Shown: positions 1 to 9,213 of the stretch, one piece after another
Layout of the letters: every line of letters begins with the position of its first letter
How positions within the stretch are numbered: position 1 is the stretch's first letter
Assembly: GCA_025462885.1 (NCBI GenBank)
Contig: JAOAPN010000014.1
Span: forward strand, 682,001 to 746,000
Reading direction: 5' to 3'
Length of the DNA: 64,000 bases
From: Acidobacteriaceae bacterium
GTDB taxonomy: Bacteria; Acidobacteriota; Terriglobia; Terriglobales; Acidobacteriaceae
Translations under genes and position numbers: made by a program
Notes under the pieces: model-generated
The model's database searches: none
The model's input: the letters and a program-made list of their open reading frames with translations, nothing else
Told to the model about the DNA's origin: nothing

Positions 1-2367
1 ATGCACCATACGGCCACTGGAGTACGTGCTTCCTATCGGGGATCGACGATTCGAGTTGATGCTCTTCGATCGGATGTTCTTCGTGTTCGAATGTACAGGG
101 ACACCCGGATCGGCGAGGACGCTTCGTGGGCCGTGCTTCCGCTTGCGCGCACCTCCTCCGTCCCTGTGCGAGCTACTCCAACAGGGTTCGCTACTGCAGA
201 AGTGGATGTTTCCATCGATGCAACGTTGTGTTTAACGGTGAGAGATTCCTCGGGTCATGTGCTGCAACAAGATTCCGCCCCGGTTGAATGGAGAGAGAAT
301 GGTTTCCGTGTGGCGAAGAAGATGCTTCCAACGGATCACTTCTTCGGATTGGGAGACAAAGGCGGCTCCCTCGATCGTGTCGGCCAAAGCTTTGTGATGT
401 GGAATACCGATAGCTATGGCTTTCAGGAGTCTACCGATCCTCTCTACAAGAGTGTGCCCTTCTTCCTACGGATGCAGCATGGTGGTGCGATCGGTGTGCT
501 GCTCGACAATACCTTTCGTAGCTTCTTCGACTTCGGACATCAGACGGACAGCGAGTACAGCTTTAGCGCTCCAGACGGGCCACTGGATTACTACCTAATC
601 GTCGGACCAGAGCCCAAAAAAGTGGTGTCTGGCTATGCTTGGCTGACAGGAGCGACGCCTCTGCCGCCGATGTGGGCATTGGGATTTCAGCAGTCCCGGT
701 ATAGCTACACGCCTCAGACTCAGGTGGAAGAGATCGCGGCTCGTTTACGTCACGACCAGATTCCTGTAGATGCGATCTATCTTGACATCGACTATCAAAA
801 TAAGAATCGCCCCTTCACGATAGACAAACGAGCGTTTCCTGATTTTGCTGGAATGATTCGCACACTCCAATCGGAGAACATCCATACTGTCGCGATTACG
901 GACCTGCACATTGCCCACCTTCCAGGGGAAGGGTACCTGCCATACGACGGCGGAAAGGCTGGAGACCATTTTGTAAAGTCTTCCGATGGAAAAGATTACA
1001 TCGGGCAAGTCTGGCCCGGGCCCTCTGTGTTTCCTGATTTTCTGCAAAGGAAGACACGTGCATGGTGGGGAACTCTCTACCGAGAGTTCATACAGCAGGG
1101 TGTGGCAGGATTCTGGAACGACATGAATGAACCGGCAATTTTTAGTTATCCAAACAAGACGATGCCAAACGATGTCCGGCACCGGATTGAGGAGCCGGGT
1201 TTCAAGACACGAACGGCGACGCATCTGGAAGCGCACAATATCTTCGGGATGGAAAACTCCAGAGCGACCTACGAAGGTTTACTAGCCCTTTCACCGAATG
1301 TGCGACCATTTGTGCTCACACGCGCGTCCTATGCTGGGGGTCAACGTTATGCAGCTACTTGGACGGGCGACAATTCGTCAACGTGGAACCACCTCCGCCT
1401 CGCCACAAGTCAGCTTATAAATCTCGGTCTGAGTGGGTTTGCGTTATCTGGTGCAGATGTCGGCGGCTTCACAGGTTCTCCATCTCCGGATCTTCTTACT
1501 CGATGGACAGAACTTGGTGCCTTTCAGCCTATCTATCGAAATCATGCTTCTAAGGGGACCAGACCGCATGAAGTGTGGTCAGACGGCCCGGTCCACGAAG
1601 AGATTCGAAAGCGCTATATCGAAGAACGATACCGTTTGATGCCATACCTCTATACGCTTGCAGAAGAAATGTCACGCAATGGACTCCCTATTGTGCGACC
1701 TCTCTTCATGGAGTTTCCAGATGCAACTGACGACGGGGCTCCTGCGGACCTTTACGCTCCCAATGAGTTTCTCTTTGGTGCGTCCATCCTGGTCTCTCCT
1801 GCACCTTCTCCAGATGAGATCGCGCCCTATGAAGTTCATCTACCCTTGGGTACTTGGTATGACTACTGGACTGGTTTGCGAGTTGAACGTACACAACTCA
1901 TCAAAGGAAGAGACCCTGAGATTCGAGACACAGGTAATAGCCAAGCACCGATCATGGTCTCGCCTAGTCTTGCAGATCTTCCCGTTTATGTACGTGGAGG
2001 AACGATACTTCCGATGGCTCCCCTGACGCAAAGCACCTCAGAGCTTCCGGAGGGGCCGCTCACTTTGAAAGTATTTCCAGGAGAACACTGCAATGGAGAT
2101 GTGTTTTTAGACGATGGTAAGTCTTTCGAATACCGTAGCGGTAAGTTTTTTCGGATGTACGCAACCTGTTCTATCGACGAATCTGGCCGATTCCAGCTTC
2201 ATATCGGAAAGCCGGAAGGAGCTTTTCAACCGTGGTTTCACGAATTGAAGATCGTCGTAGTGGGATGGCATCCGAAAGAGCAACGCACGATCGGGAAACC
2301 GGATGCTATGGGGTGGGCAGTCACGGTGCCGTTCACTCGATCAGAACAAACGATTGAGCTGCACTGA
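1..2367 (+). CDS. Glycoside hydrolase family 31 alpha-glycosidase
   Basis: A retaining alpha-glucosidase/alpha-xylosidase type enzyme of family GH31 that releases a non-reducing-end sugar. The GH31 signature WNDMNEP is at residues 372-378, which makes D374 the nucleophile; D457 in WTGDN is the expected acid/base. The N-terminal beta-sandwich (about 1-220), the TIM barrel (about 220-560) and C-terminal beta domains are all present, and about 788 residues is normal for the family. No signal peptide is visible, so it is probably cytoplasmic, unless the true start lies upstream: the ATG is the first base of the window, so the 5' end cannot be confirmed. Substrate preference cannot be read from sequence alone. 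The next gene is on the opposite strand and converges on it. Confidence 0.9.
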   Translation: MHHTATGVRASYRGSTIRVDALRSDVLRVRMYRDTRIGEDASWAVLPLARTSSVPVRATPTGFATAEVDVSIDATLCLTVRDSSGHVLQQDSAPVEWRENGFRVAKKMLPTDHFFGLGDKGGSLDRVGQSFVMWNTDSYGFQESTDPLYKSVPFFLRMQHGGAIGVLLDNTFRSFFDFGHQTDSEYSFSAPDGPLDYYLIVGPEPKKVVSGYAWLTGATPLPPMWALGFQQSRYSYTPQTQVEEIAARLRHDQIPVDAIYLDIDYQNKNRPFTIDKRAFPDFAGMIRTLQSENIHTVAITDLHIAHLPGEGYLPYDGGKAGDHFVKSSDGKDYIGQVWPGPSVFPDFLQRKTRAWWGTLYREFIQQGVAGFWNDMNEPAIFSYPNKTMPNDVRHRIEEPGFKTRTATHLEAHNIFGMENSRATYEGLLALSPNVRPFVLTRASYAGGQRYAATWTGDNSSTWNHLRLATSQLINLGLSGFALSGADVGGFTGSPSPDLLTRWTELGAFQPIYRNHASKGTRPHEVWSDGPVHEEIRKRYIEERYRLMPYLYTLAEEMSRNGLPIVRPLFMEFPDATDDGAPADLYAPNEFLFGASILVSPAPSPDEIAPYEVHLPLGTWYDYWTGLRVERTQLIKGRDPEIRDTGNSQAPIMVSPSLADLPVYVRGGTILPMAPLTQSTSELPEGPLTLKVFPGEHCNGDVFLDDGKSFEYRSGKFFRMYATCSIDESGRFQLHIGKPEGAFQPWFHELKIVVVGWHPKEQRTIGKPDAMGWAVTVPFTRSEQTIELH

Positions 2368-3036
2368 CTTACTTCGAAATGATTTGAGTTCTGACGCTAT
2401 AGATTTCTGAGCCGCGAGGGTTCAAAAGAACCCCATTGAGCGGCACTCGCAGGATGCGAGGATGGTGAATGCTAATGGTGGCCAGAGACGGCTTTGGTCA
2501 GTGCTACACACCCCTTTCCGGGTCCCGACAACCGGGATCGTGCTGAATCCGCGTCTGGATATCGCGTCTGGATCATGCGTAAATCATTGATCGATATATG
2601 GTTACGCCATTGACGTCTCTGTGCCGTTGAATCACACGTTTAGGGTTGCTTACTTTCTGTTTCAGGTAGTGATGGTGGCCTTCACCGTGATGATGGTGGC
2701 CTTCTCTGCAAAGGGGTACGATCATCGATACGCTGGAGAGCCTTATTAGATTAGAGGGCGACGTACGATCCAGATGCGGCTGCTACGCTGCGATCTTCAC
2801 GAAATCAATCGATTGGTGAGTAGACGCGACGCTTTTCACACTTGCATGTTTCTATGCCATAGACCCAACGGTAAGATTTTCAATCACTTACAAGACCCCG
2901 ATGGCACTCTAAGTTCTTGTAGGCACATAGAACCCCGAGAACCAGCGTATCGCAAAGCCTATTGCGTTTGATCAACGAAAGCACGTTCTCAGGGCTGGAT
3001 CCCTTATTTATCAGCGATCTTATCCGCTCCAAGTCG
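2368..3036. other. Non-coding gap with possible IS21-type end repeats
   Basis: No convincing gene lies in these 669 bases. The 9-mer ATGGTGGCC occurs at 2475-2483, 2672-2680 and 2693-2701; the last two lie in a 21-base direct repeat. Repeated GGTGGCC-containing blocks near a boundary resemble the multiple end repeats of IS21-family elements, so this may be the scar of a lost insertion. No transposase coding remains. The assignment rests on recall of IS21 end style and is weak. A 65-codon open frame at 2774-2971 has no recognisable features and no ribosome site. Confidence 0.3.
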
Positions 3037-5556
3037 TTATGGAGCAGCTTCCCCGTCGCGAAGGATTTCCTTGTTAGAAAGAGGTGCCTTGGAAAGGTCT
3101 GTCAGCCCGAAGAGCGAGATATCTGAGCTTCGAAGATGAAAATCTCTCTGAGGGAAGGGAATTTCAATATTGGCCTCTCGCAAAGCGAGAGCGACGCCGA
3201 TGGCAACATCGCTCTTGAGTTGAAACCAGGTGTCCTGGCGAGCGGACCAGAAGCGCAACTCAAAATTCAGCCCACTTTCGCCGAAGCCAAGAAAATAGGC
3301 GGCTGGCGAAGGGTCTTTCATGACGCCGGGATTTTCTGCTGCGACAGAAATCAGGAGCTTGAGAATAGCTTCGGGGTCGGAGCCATAGGCGATGCCAACC
3401 GGAATTTCGACTCGCCGCCAGGACGAAGAGAGAGTCCAGTTGATGACCTGATTCGATAGGAGGTTGCTGTTCGGCACGATTACCTCAGCACCCTGCCCGG
3501 TAGCGATGGTACTGGAACGGGCGCCGATCCGCTTGACCGTGCCCACCAAGCCAGCGACTTCTACAACATCATCGATGCGAATGGGCCGTTCAAAGAGGAG
3601 AATAAGGCCGGACGCGAAATTATTGACGATATTCTGCAAACCAAAGCCGACTCCAACGCCAAGCGCGCCAGTGATCACGGTAAATCTGTTCAGTTCCACG
3701 CCCGCAGCTGAAACCGCAGCCAGCAGCATCGCGAGCAGAAGACAATAGTAGACAACCTGGGAGATGGCATAGGGCAAACCGCGCTGCAACGGTAGCTGAG
3801 CAATGAGGACACTACGCAGCAGAGAGCTCACACCTCGCGACAGTCCATAACCAATGCCGACAATGAGCAGAACGCTGACGATACTGGCGACGCTTATGCT
3901 GGTCCTTCCAACCACAATGGTGTATGCCAGAAAGTTCAAAACCGCAGTACTGAAGCTGTCGTGGATAAGGAAGATGTATAGCTCGGATCGAGTCCACCAG
4001 AGCAGAACTGCGCCAAGCAGAAGCACCCGTTTCGTCCAGAGTTCGATGGCCCGCCGGAGTTCAGGAGACAAAATTGAGGCTGGACGGCTTCGCAGGAAGA
4101 GGTCCAGCAGCACAAGCAAAATCCGCCACGTGCAATAGAGAGCTGCTGCAAGAAATGCGCTGAGCAGCGTTCCTGCTCCGAGCACGTGCGACAGAGACAC
4201 ATAACCGCAGATGTTGGCGATCAGCGCGATCGCGAGCAAAGCCAGCCCTGCTCGCGTAGCCCAAAAGAAAACGAAGGCGGACCGCACAGACAAATTCAAC
4301 TGACGCAACTTCGCAGGTAGCGTCAGCCATCCAAAAACGATCAGCGCAACACTCAGGAAGCCGATTAGCAGAACTCGATTAAGGCCAGGTGGGACTGGTG
4401 TTCCGATGCGTAGTAAATCAAGTAGCACCAGAGCCAACACCGGATACAGCAGTGTTCGGATGTTGGGATCAAACAGAAGCGGAGCGAGCCGAAAGACAAC
4501 CCAAATCCATAAGAAATACGACACCAGGGTGACGCTGACCGGTGCTGAGGTAGTAACGCAGAGGCCAATCGTCAGGGTCCCCAGAAGGGCCAGCGAGTAA
4601 GGCCGGTTCAGTATCTTCTGCGTTTCTGAACTCATGGCCGGCGCTAGCGCGCCCGCAAGCTGCCGCCGTAGACGGAAAGCGCACACCAGGAAGAACAGGT
4701 AGGCCGCGGGAATCGTCAGTATCCCCAGAGGGCCGCTGCGACCGAATTCTCCCGCAGTCGAAATATTCCGATCGGCTGTCTGACGAAGCATCAGCGAGAT
4801 GGTCGTTGATCCCTCTTGGAGAGCGTGCGCAGCCCACAAAGGAGGACTGTCGCGTTTGAGAAGATGACCGCGGAAGCGCTCCTGTGCTTCGTGGAGCTGA
4901 TCGAGTGAGTCGAGAATGTCGCGCGCGATTCGCGACATCTGGTTCTGCATGTTGAGAATTTGATTGAGCTGCTCCTGCGACTGTGTACGGGCGCTGCGGA
5001 TCGCATCGATCTCTTGTTGAACGCGGGCCGCGACGGCCTCGATGCCTGTGGTGTCCTCAATCTGTTGCTGAGTCGCTTTCCAGATGATTTCCTCGGCATC
5101 GAGCTGGCGTGTTTGATTCTGCAGCTCTGCAGCGCGACTGATGAGCAGGTTGCGCTCGGAGGTGAGCTGCTGGTTCAGCGAATTCCAGTACACAAATTCA
5201 TCGCGCAGCTGCAAGGCGGCTGGAACATTTTGCAGAAAGCTGCCTAACTGTTGCGCACGGCCGTGGATCTCTGCAGCCTGCGCGACTATGTTCTGGTTGG
5301 AGGAGATGGTGTCCGGCCGCTCGGCCACGCGCCGGGCAATCATTTCCAACCGACGGTCGAGTTCTTCCGCACGATCAGCGATCTCTGGAAGAGAAATCGC
5401 GCCGGTTGGTTGTGGCCGCGGTTGTTCTGCAACCGGAGTAGGCTCCGCCAATGCTGGTGATTTCTGCGGCGATGGCAGGTCGGGAAGCTGGGCATGCATA
5501 CTTCCGAGAAGAAGTGGCAGATAGAGAAAACATTGGAAAAATCTTCTACTACTCAC
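3037..5556 (-). CDS. Large MscS-family mechanosensitive channel
   Basis: A membrane channel of the MscS superfamily, of the long MscK-like type that opens under membrane tension to relieve osmotic shock. I chose the GTG start at 5554-5556: it follows a GGTGGAG ribosome site by 8 bases and puts a hydrophobic signal sequence at the N-terminus. An ATG 93 bases upstream would bury that signal. After the signal comes a coiled-coil, Q/E/R-rich periplasmic domain (about 50-250), then many membrane segments (about 270-640). The MscS core follows: TM3 with the Gly/Ala-rich GALGVGVGFGLQNIVNNF stretch, the beta domain with VPNSNLLS, and the alpha/beta cytoplasmic domain. About 839 residues fits MscK-like proteins rather than the 286-residue MscS. 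It stands alone as an operon. Confidence 0.9.
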   Translation of the reverse strand: MSSRRFFQCFLYLPLLLGSMHAQLPDLPSPQKSPALAEPTPVAEQPRPQPTGAISLPEIADRAEELDRRLEMIARRVAERPDTISSNQNIVAQAAEIHGRAQQLGSFLQNVPAALQLRDEFVYWNSLNQQLTSERNLLISRAAELQNQTRQLDAEEIIWKATQQQIEDTTGIEAVAARVQQEIDAIRSARTQSQEQLNQILNMQNQMSRIARDILDSLDQLHEAQERFRGHLLKRDSPPLWAAHALQEGSTTISLMLRQTADRNISTAGEFGRSGPLGILTIPAAYLFFLVCAFRLRRQLAGALAPAMSSETQKILNRPYSLALLGTLTIGLCVTTSAPVSVTLVSYFLWIWVVFRLAPLLFDPNIRTLLYPVLALVLLDLLRIGTPVPPGLNRVLLIGFLSVALIVFGWLTLPAKLRQLNLSVRSAFVFFWATRAGLALLAIALIANICGYVSLSHVLGAGTLLSAFLAAALYCTWRILLVLLDLFLRSRPASILSPELRRAIELWTKRVLLLGAVLLWWTRSELYIFLIHDSFSTAVLNFLAYTIVVGRTSISVASIVSVLLIVGIGYGLSRGVSSLLRSVLIAQLPLQRGLPYAISQVVYYCLLLAMLLAAVSAAGVELNRFTVITGALGVGVGFGLQNIVNNFASGLILLFERPIRIDDVVEVAGLVGTVKRIGARSSTIATGQGAEVIVPNSNLLSNQVINWTLSSSWRRVEIPVGIAYGSDPEAILKLLISVAAENPGVMKDPSPAAYFLGFGESGLNFELRFWSARQDTWFQLKSDVAIGVALALREANIEIPFPQRDFHLRSSDISLFGLTDLSKAPLSNKEILRDGEAAP

Positions 5557-5807
5557 TCGCAATTCTCCACCTCGATCTGGTTCTTTCGCCGATCCAACCT
5601 GTGACTGCTGAGACACCACACAGTCTAGCCACAATGGTAATCTCCTCAAGAACTATCAATGGCCAGACCAGCGATTTTCAGAGCTTGGCACCGAAATAAG
5701 ATTGAGTAGGCCGTTCGGAATTTGAATGCCCTCTGTCGCTGCTTCCTTTGAACCCAATCAAGCGTATGCATAAGGCACAAAGCAATGGCGCCTACTGGTT
5801 GTCGGGT

Positions 5808-6250
5808 TTAATCGTATTGAAGGCGCCCAAAGAGCTTATGAATCTCGACTCCGTCATGCGGATCCGGAATTTTCTCTAATACTCTCTGGTCCAGATCGAC
5901 GGCATGAATCGTGCCGCCGAAGTTTGATCAAGGCGCTCGTTTGAGGACCACTCTCAAATCCTTCATCACCGATAAGCTAACGCTTCCGTCCTGAGCAGAT
6001 GCGGCCGAGTCAACTCAAGCTCACCCTATAGAACATGTTGTAGGTGTCGAACGGGATCAACCGCTCTCCGTCAGGATGTGCGAAAAGCTTAATTGGTCCA
6101 CAGTTGGACTCAGATTTACACTGGCACACGCATCCATACGAGGCACGAACGGCAGTCCGCATTCACCAACATCTGGAATGAAGTCTTATCCTAAAAGACA
6201 GCGGCACCCCTTTTCAGAATCGCTACCTTGTAAAGATCGGCTGGAGCGTA
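5808..6250 (-). pseudogene. Decayed gene relic of unknown family
   Basis: Conceptual translation on the minus strand gives protein-like blocks interrupted by stops and frame changes. From the 3' end they are a C-terminal block with HAVDLDQRVLEKIPDPHDG ending at a TAA (5808-5810); an in-frame TGA just before it, preceded by a block with SLSVMKDLRVVLKR; a different frame with PIKLFAHPDGERLIPFDTYN; and one more with YAPADLYKVAILKRGAAVF. Composition is plausible for one eroded enzyme or secreted protein, but I do not recognise the family. No intact frame exceeds about 60 codons. It lies between two minus-strand genes. Bases 5650-5807 hold nothing recognisable. Confidence 0.45.
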
Positions 6251-6261
6251 CCTGAGAATCG

Positions 6262-6771
6262 TTATTTATACTCCAAGCAATATTGCGGCGCATTTCGTCC
6301 CAGTAAAGCACAGCTGCGCTTAATTTCATCGGTGATAAGGACGCATGAATTCTCTGCATTGCATGGGGTATGCGTAGCTGTGGATACTTGACTACACTCC
6401 GCTACAAGCCTCTTTGCTCGCTCATCTCCGACCGCGAGACGGCAGGACGATCCACCCATTGCTGAAGTGCTACTCGCGAGCGGCAAGGTCGATTTCTGGA
6501 GGCCAAACGCAACCTCCACTTGTCCGAGCTCTTGTTGAATCTTCGCCCAAGCTGTGGTTGTCGATCCATTTAGGCTCAGTCCGTTGACTAGCTTGTCAAT
6601 TTGCTGCGCCGTAGCGGCTACCTCTGAGATGCCGACATTATTGTTCCTCGTTTTTTTTAACTGTTTCCATGCACCTTCAGTTTCTTTGGAGAACCGTTCA
6701 GCGAGTTGCCTTGCATCTTTCTCCTGGCTCGTCTTCCGAATCGAACTTTGCTTCACGGATGACTGGAACAC
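6262..6771 (-). CDS. Secreted hypothetical protein, main part (frameshifted)
   Basis: The 3' portion of a small exported protein, 169 residues as read from the first ATG in this frame. The N-terminal half is rich in K, E and Q and probably helical (KQSSIRKTSQEKDARQLAERF, then a stretch ending near FGLQKS). The C-terminal third has five cysteines and could form disulfides. I do not recognise a named domain; the helical half resembles secreted proteins of unknown function seen in acidobacteria. The ATG at 6771 is unlikely to be the real start: a signal peptide in another frame directly upstream (6753-6926) continues the same protein if a single base is shifted near 6765-6780. It is either a frameshift mutant or a base-calling error. 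Confidence 0.55.
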   Translation of the reverse strand: MFQSSVKQSSIRKTSQEKDARQLAERFSKETEGAWKQLKKTRNNNVGISEVAATAQQIDKLVNGLSLNGSTTTAWAKIQQELGQVEVAFGLQKSTLPLASSTSAMGGSSCRLAVGDERAKRLVAECSQVSTATHTPCNAENSCVLITDEIKRSCALLGRNAPQYCLEYK

Positions 6772-6926
6772 AGGCGGAAGGACTTTGCGTCCTCTTTCAA
6801 ATTTTGCATGAGCTTTTCCAAGTCGCTATCACTGGTTCGCGTCTGGCTTGACGCCGGCGAACATAACGCAGAGAAAAGAACCAATACGAAAAGAACAAGG
6901 GAGATATTACGAAATTGGGTATTCAT
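6753..6926 (-). pseudogene. Signal-peptide end of the frameshifted secreted protein
   Basis: A 57-codon frame starting at the ATG 6924-6926. It encodes a clear signal peptide (hydrophobic ISLVLFVLVLFSALCSPAS core with a Cys that could be a lipobox-like site, then SSQT) followed by SDLEKLMQNLKEDAKSFRL and a stop. The downstream frame (6262-6771) begins with VFQSSVKQSSIRK in the matching register, so one base inserted or deleted near 6765-6780 would rejoin the two as a protein of about 220 residues. The two frames overlap by 19 bases, as expected for a simple frameshift. Confidence 0.55.
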
Positions 6927-7014
6927 AGAGGCTTCTAGAGGGAAACTGAGCTAAATAATCAAAAATTTATACAACATAGCAGGCGTTGAGTGATTTCTTG
7001 ATTAAAACCTAGCG

Positions 7015-7533
7015 TCACAAGTCTTTTGCTCCAAAACATGCCTTTGATTCAATTATGCTGTCTCCCGAGAAGTGGGCTGCGGCGAGTGCAACTGGATAGC
7101 CTACGAAAAATATATGGATAAGGAACCCAACGGCCAGGTTGAGTCCCAGGAACGCTGAATGGGGACTTTGAAGCATGACTGTAGGGAACCCGGACAGTGG
7201 AAGTATGATCATCTTCATTACGAGACAGACCACGATTCCATAGATCGGTCCTACGATGAAAAAGAGCTTATTCACAAACGACAGCTTGCAAGCCAGCACG
7301 CAACAAACAGTCGGAACCCCAAATGCGATCACGAAGTGCAGTACGGCGCCTAGAGCGGCGGTAAAGCTGCCGCCCATGAATGCGATGTCGCTCAGAAGGC
7401 CGCTAGCGATGCTTTGTAGGACGATAAGGCTTCTAGTACCTTGTATTCGCCCAACAATGAGGGCGGCGGAAAGACTGAGCGTTCCTGCAGCTATACCTCC
7501 CCACAGGATCGATTTTGAGAAACCTTTGTGCAT
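7015..7533 (-). CDS. Four-helix membrane protein of unknown function
   Basis: A 172-residue protein with four predicted membrane segments (about 8-28, 55-85, 88-115 and 125-152) and little soluble sequence. No catalytic motif or family is recognised. Small acidobacterial membrane proteins of this shape are common near oxidoreductase and stress genes, but that is context only. The ATG at 7531-7533 has no strong ribosome site. Its stop is followed by 88 bases before the relic gene on the same strand. It lies just downstream of the short-chain dehydrogenase (56-base gap), so the two could be co-transcribed. Confidence 0.6.
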   Translation of the reverse strand: MHKGFSKSILWGGIAAGTLSLSAALIVGRIQGTRSLIVLQSIASGLLSDIAFMGGSFTAALGAVLHFVIAFGVPTVCCVLACKLSFVNKLFFIVGPIYGIVVCLVMKMIILPLSGFPTVMLQSPHSAFLGLNLAVGFLIHIFFVGYPVALAAAHFSGDSIIESKACFGAKDL

Positions 7534-7589
7534 TGTTTGTAGACGGATCGAGCCATTGTTTTTGCCTGCGAGCCTTCACGCAACCGATG

Positions 7590-8345
7590 CTACCGTGTCG
7601 TATATCCACCGTTCGCGAAGATTGTCTGCCCTGTGATCCACCAGCCGTCCGTCACGAGGAACTCCACGATCGGAGCAATGTCTTTAATGTCTGTGAGCTT
7701 ACCATTCATGGCTGCGGACTTATGATACGCAATCGAATCTGGTGTTTCTGCTGGATAGAAAAAGGGTGTATCCATTGGCCCGGGACCGACATTGTTTACA
7801 GAGATTCCGCGTGGGCCAAACTCCTTCGCTGCTGCACGGGTAAAGTGCTCGACCGGAGATTTGCCTCCGGCGTAGGTGGAATAGTGCCCCGTAAACGCGG
7901 CCAGGAGAGAAGTGACAATCGTGACAACTTTGCCGTTGTCATTCAATTGCTTTCCTGCTTCGCGAATAAAGAAGTAGGCAGTCTTGGCGTTGACCGCCAT
8001 CATCTCGTCATATTCAGCCTCAGTTGTATCCACGATCGGCTTTTTCATGACTTTGCCAATTGTGTTGACGGCAATGTCTACTCGACCAAACTGCTTCCTG
8101 GCTTCAGTGAAAATGGCTTCGACGCTCGCTGGCTTTGTAAAGTCTCCAGAGATGGCGAACGCCTCGGACCCTGCTCCCCGGATAGCCGCTACTGTCTGGT
8201 CTGCAGCAGATTGTGTTCCGGCGCTGTTGTCGTGGACAACAACTTTGGCGCCCTGTGCCGCAAGGATTTGACTGATCAATCCGCCAAGATTTTTGGCTCC
8301 ACCTGCAACGATCACGACTTTCCCATCCAATTTCTTTTCCGGCAT
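7590..8345 (-). CDS. Short-chain dehydrogenase/reductase (SDR)
   Basis: A cytoplasmic NAD(P)-dependent oxidoreductase of the classical SDR family, 251 residues. The start ATG (8343-8345) follows a strong GGAGAGGAGAAG ribosome site; a longer frame would add nine residues that ignore this site. The Rossmann beta-alpha-beta is at residues 8-40 with GGAKNLGG as the glycine-rich nucleotide loop. The NTIGK segment sits where NNAG is usual, and the catalytic Y-x-x-x-K is YAGGK, preceded by a serine-containing TSLL segment. PGPMDTPFF follows. Substrate unknown. The AraC-type stump just upstream may be what remains of its regulator, and a second partial copy of this gene's 5' region lies at 9049-9186. 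Confidence 0.9.
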   Translation of the reverse strand: MPEKKLDGKVVIVAGGAKNLGGLISQILAAQGAKVVVHDNSAGTQSAADQTVAAIRGAGSEAFAISGDFTKPASVEAIFTEARKQFGRVDIAVNTIGKVMKKPIVDTTEAEYDEMMAVNAKTAYFFIREAGKQLNDNGKVVTIVTSLLAAFTGHYSTYAGGKSPVEHFTRAAAKEFGPRGISVNNVGPGPMDTPFFYPAETPDSIAYHKSAAMNGKLTDIKDIAPIVEFLVTDGWWITGQTIFANGGYTTR

Positions 8346-8420
8346 AACTTCTCCTCTCCGCCAAGGATGCACGAAGAGAGTCTGAGCGTCTTGAATGAAA
8401 CGATCTTTGGGATGAAATGC

Positions 8421-8714
8421 TCATGCGTCGGAGCGAAATTTGGATGGAGTGGTCCCTCGGGATCGCCGGAAATGCCGCGTCAGATGGCTTTGGTCCGAAA
8501 ATCCGGTGCGCGCTGCCACCTGTGAGATCGGGAGTCTGCTATTACGCAGAAGATCCTCTGCTCGTTTGAGGCGCTGTTCCAATAGCCACTGATGAGGCGG
8601 AATACCGGTACTGCGACGAAAAAGCCGCGCGAAATGGACAGGACTTAAGTTGGCAAGAGATGCCAGTTCTTCCAGAGAGAATCGAGTGCCTAGATTTTCT
8701 TGAATAAAGAGTGG
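8421..8714 (-). pseudogene. AraC-family regulator, C-terminal DNA-binding stump
   Basis: The last ~97 codons of an AraC/XylS-type transcription factor, read from about 8712 down to the TGA at 8421-8423. Both helix-turn-helix motifs are intact: FSLEELASLANLSPVHFARL, then QVAARTGFSDQSHLTRHFRR. The conserved linker around PHQWLLEQRLKRAEDLL is also there. The N-terminal sensing domain and start codon are gone: the frame runs into an IS3 fragment at about 8715. The tail lies 75 bases upstream of the SDR start, on the same strand. Such regulators often sit beside the gene they control, so the insertion probably beheaded the SDR's own regulator. Confidence 0.75.
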
Positions 8715-9048
8715 AACGCGAAGCTGAAGCGTCTTGTGGCCAACCTGAGTCTTGAAGAGCTGGTGTTGAAGGACATCGCGGAGGGAAACTTAAAAGCCCT
8801 GAGCGGCGTCGCTGTGCGGTGAGCCATGCGCGACAGGTGCATGGGCTGAGCGAACGGCATGCGTGCCTTGTGGTCGACAGCCACGCGACCGCAGCGCTAT
8901 CAGCCGACACAGCGTGAAGACGAGGATGCTCTCACCCGGGTCATCGTGGCCATAGCCGGTCAGTATGGCCGCTATGGGTATCGCCGGATTAGAGATCTGC
9001 TGAGGTATGAAGGCTGGCATGTTGGCAAGGACTGGGTGGAGAGGATCT
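8715..9048 (+). mobile_element. IS3-family transposase fragment
   Basis: Plus-strand sequence encodes the orfA C-terminus (KLKRLVANLSLEELVLKDIA) followed, in shifted frames, by the orfB N-terminal region (ERRR, GLSERHAC, then RYQPTQREDEDALTRVIVA and GRYGYRRIRDLLRYEGWHVG). These are hallmarks of IS3-group transposases. Both the 5' part of orfA and the whole DDE core of orfB are missing, and several frame changes interrupt the reading, so it is inactive. One edge cuts the AraC gene at about 8715; the other abuts the truncated SDR copy at 9049. No terminal inverted repeats were identified. Confidence 0.75.
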
Positions 9049-9186
9049 GCTACTGTCTGGTCTGCAGCAGATTGTGTCCCGGCGCTGTTGTAGTGGACAA
9101 CAACTTTGGCGCCCTGTGCCGCAAAGGTTCGACTGATCAATCCCCCAAGATTCTTTACTCTGCCCGCAATGATCACGACTTTCCCA
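9049..9186 (-). pseudogene. Partial second copy of the SDR 5' region
   Basis: About 138 bases nearly identical to 8191-8331 of the intact SDR gene, in the same orientation. The translation covers the Rossmann loop (GKVVIIAGRVKNLGGLI) through VHYNSAGTQSAADQTVA. Differences such as GGAK to GRVK show that it has diverged, so it is an old partial duplication or the remnant of a paralogue. It is cut on one side by the IS3 fragment and loses similarity on the other at about 9187. Homologous sequence on both sides of the AraC/IS3 block suggests that the block arose by insertion plus recombination between two SDR copies. Confidence 0.7.
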
Positions 9187-9213
9187 AGAGCGGTTGAGGC
9201 TGTTCTAAAATTG

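Noticed and set aside
2774..2971. A 65-codon frame in the 5' gap
   Set aside because: No ribosome site, no recognisable sequence, and neighbours on both sides are unrelated.
7515..8525. A 336-codon open frame on the plus strand
   Set aside because: Antisense to the SDR gene and rich in Cys and Arg, as shadow frames are.
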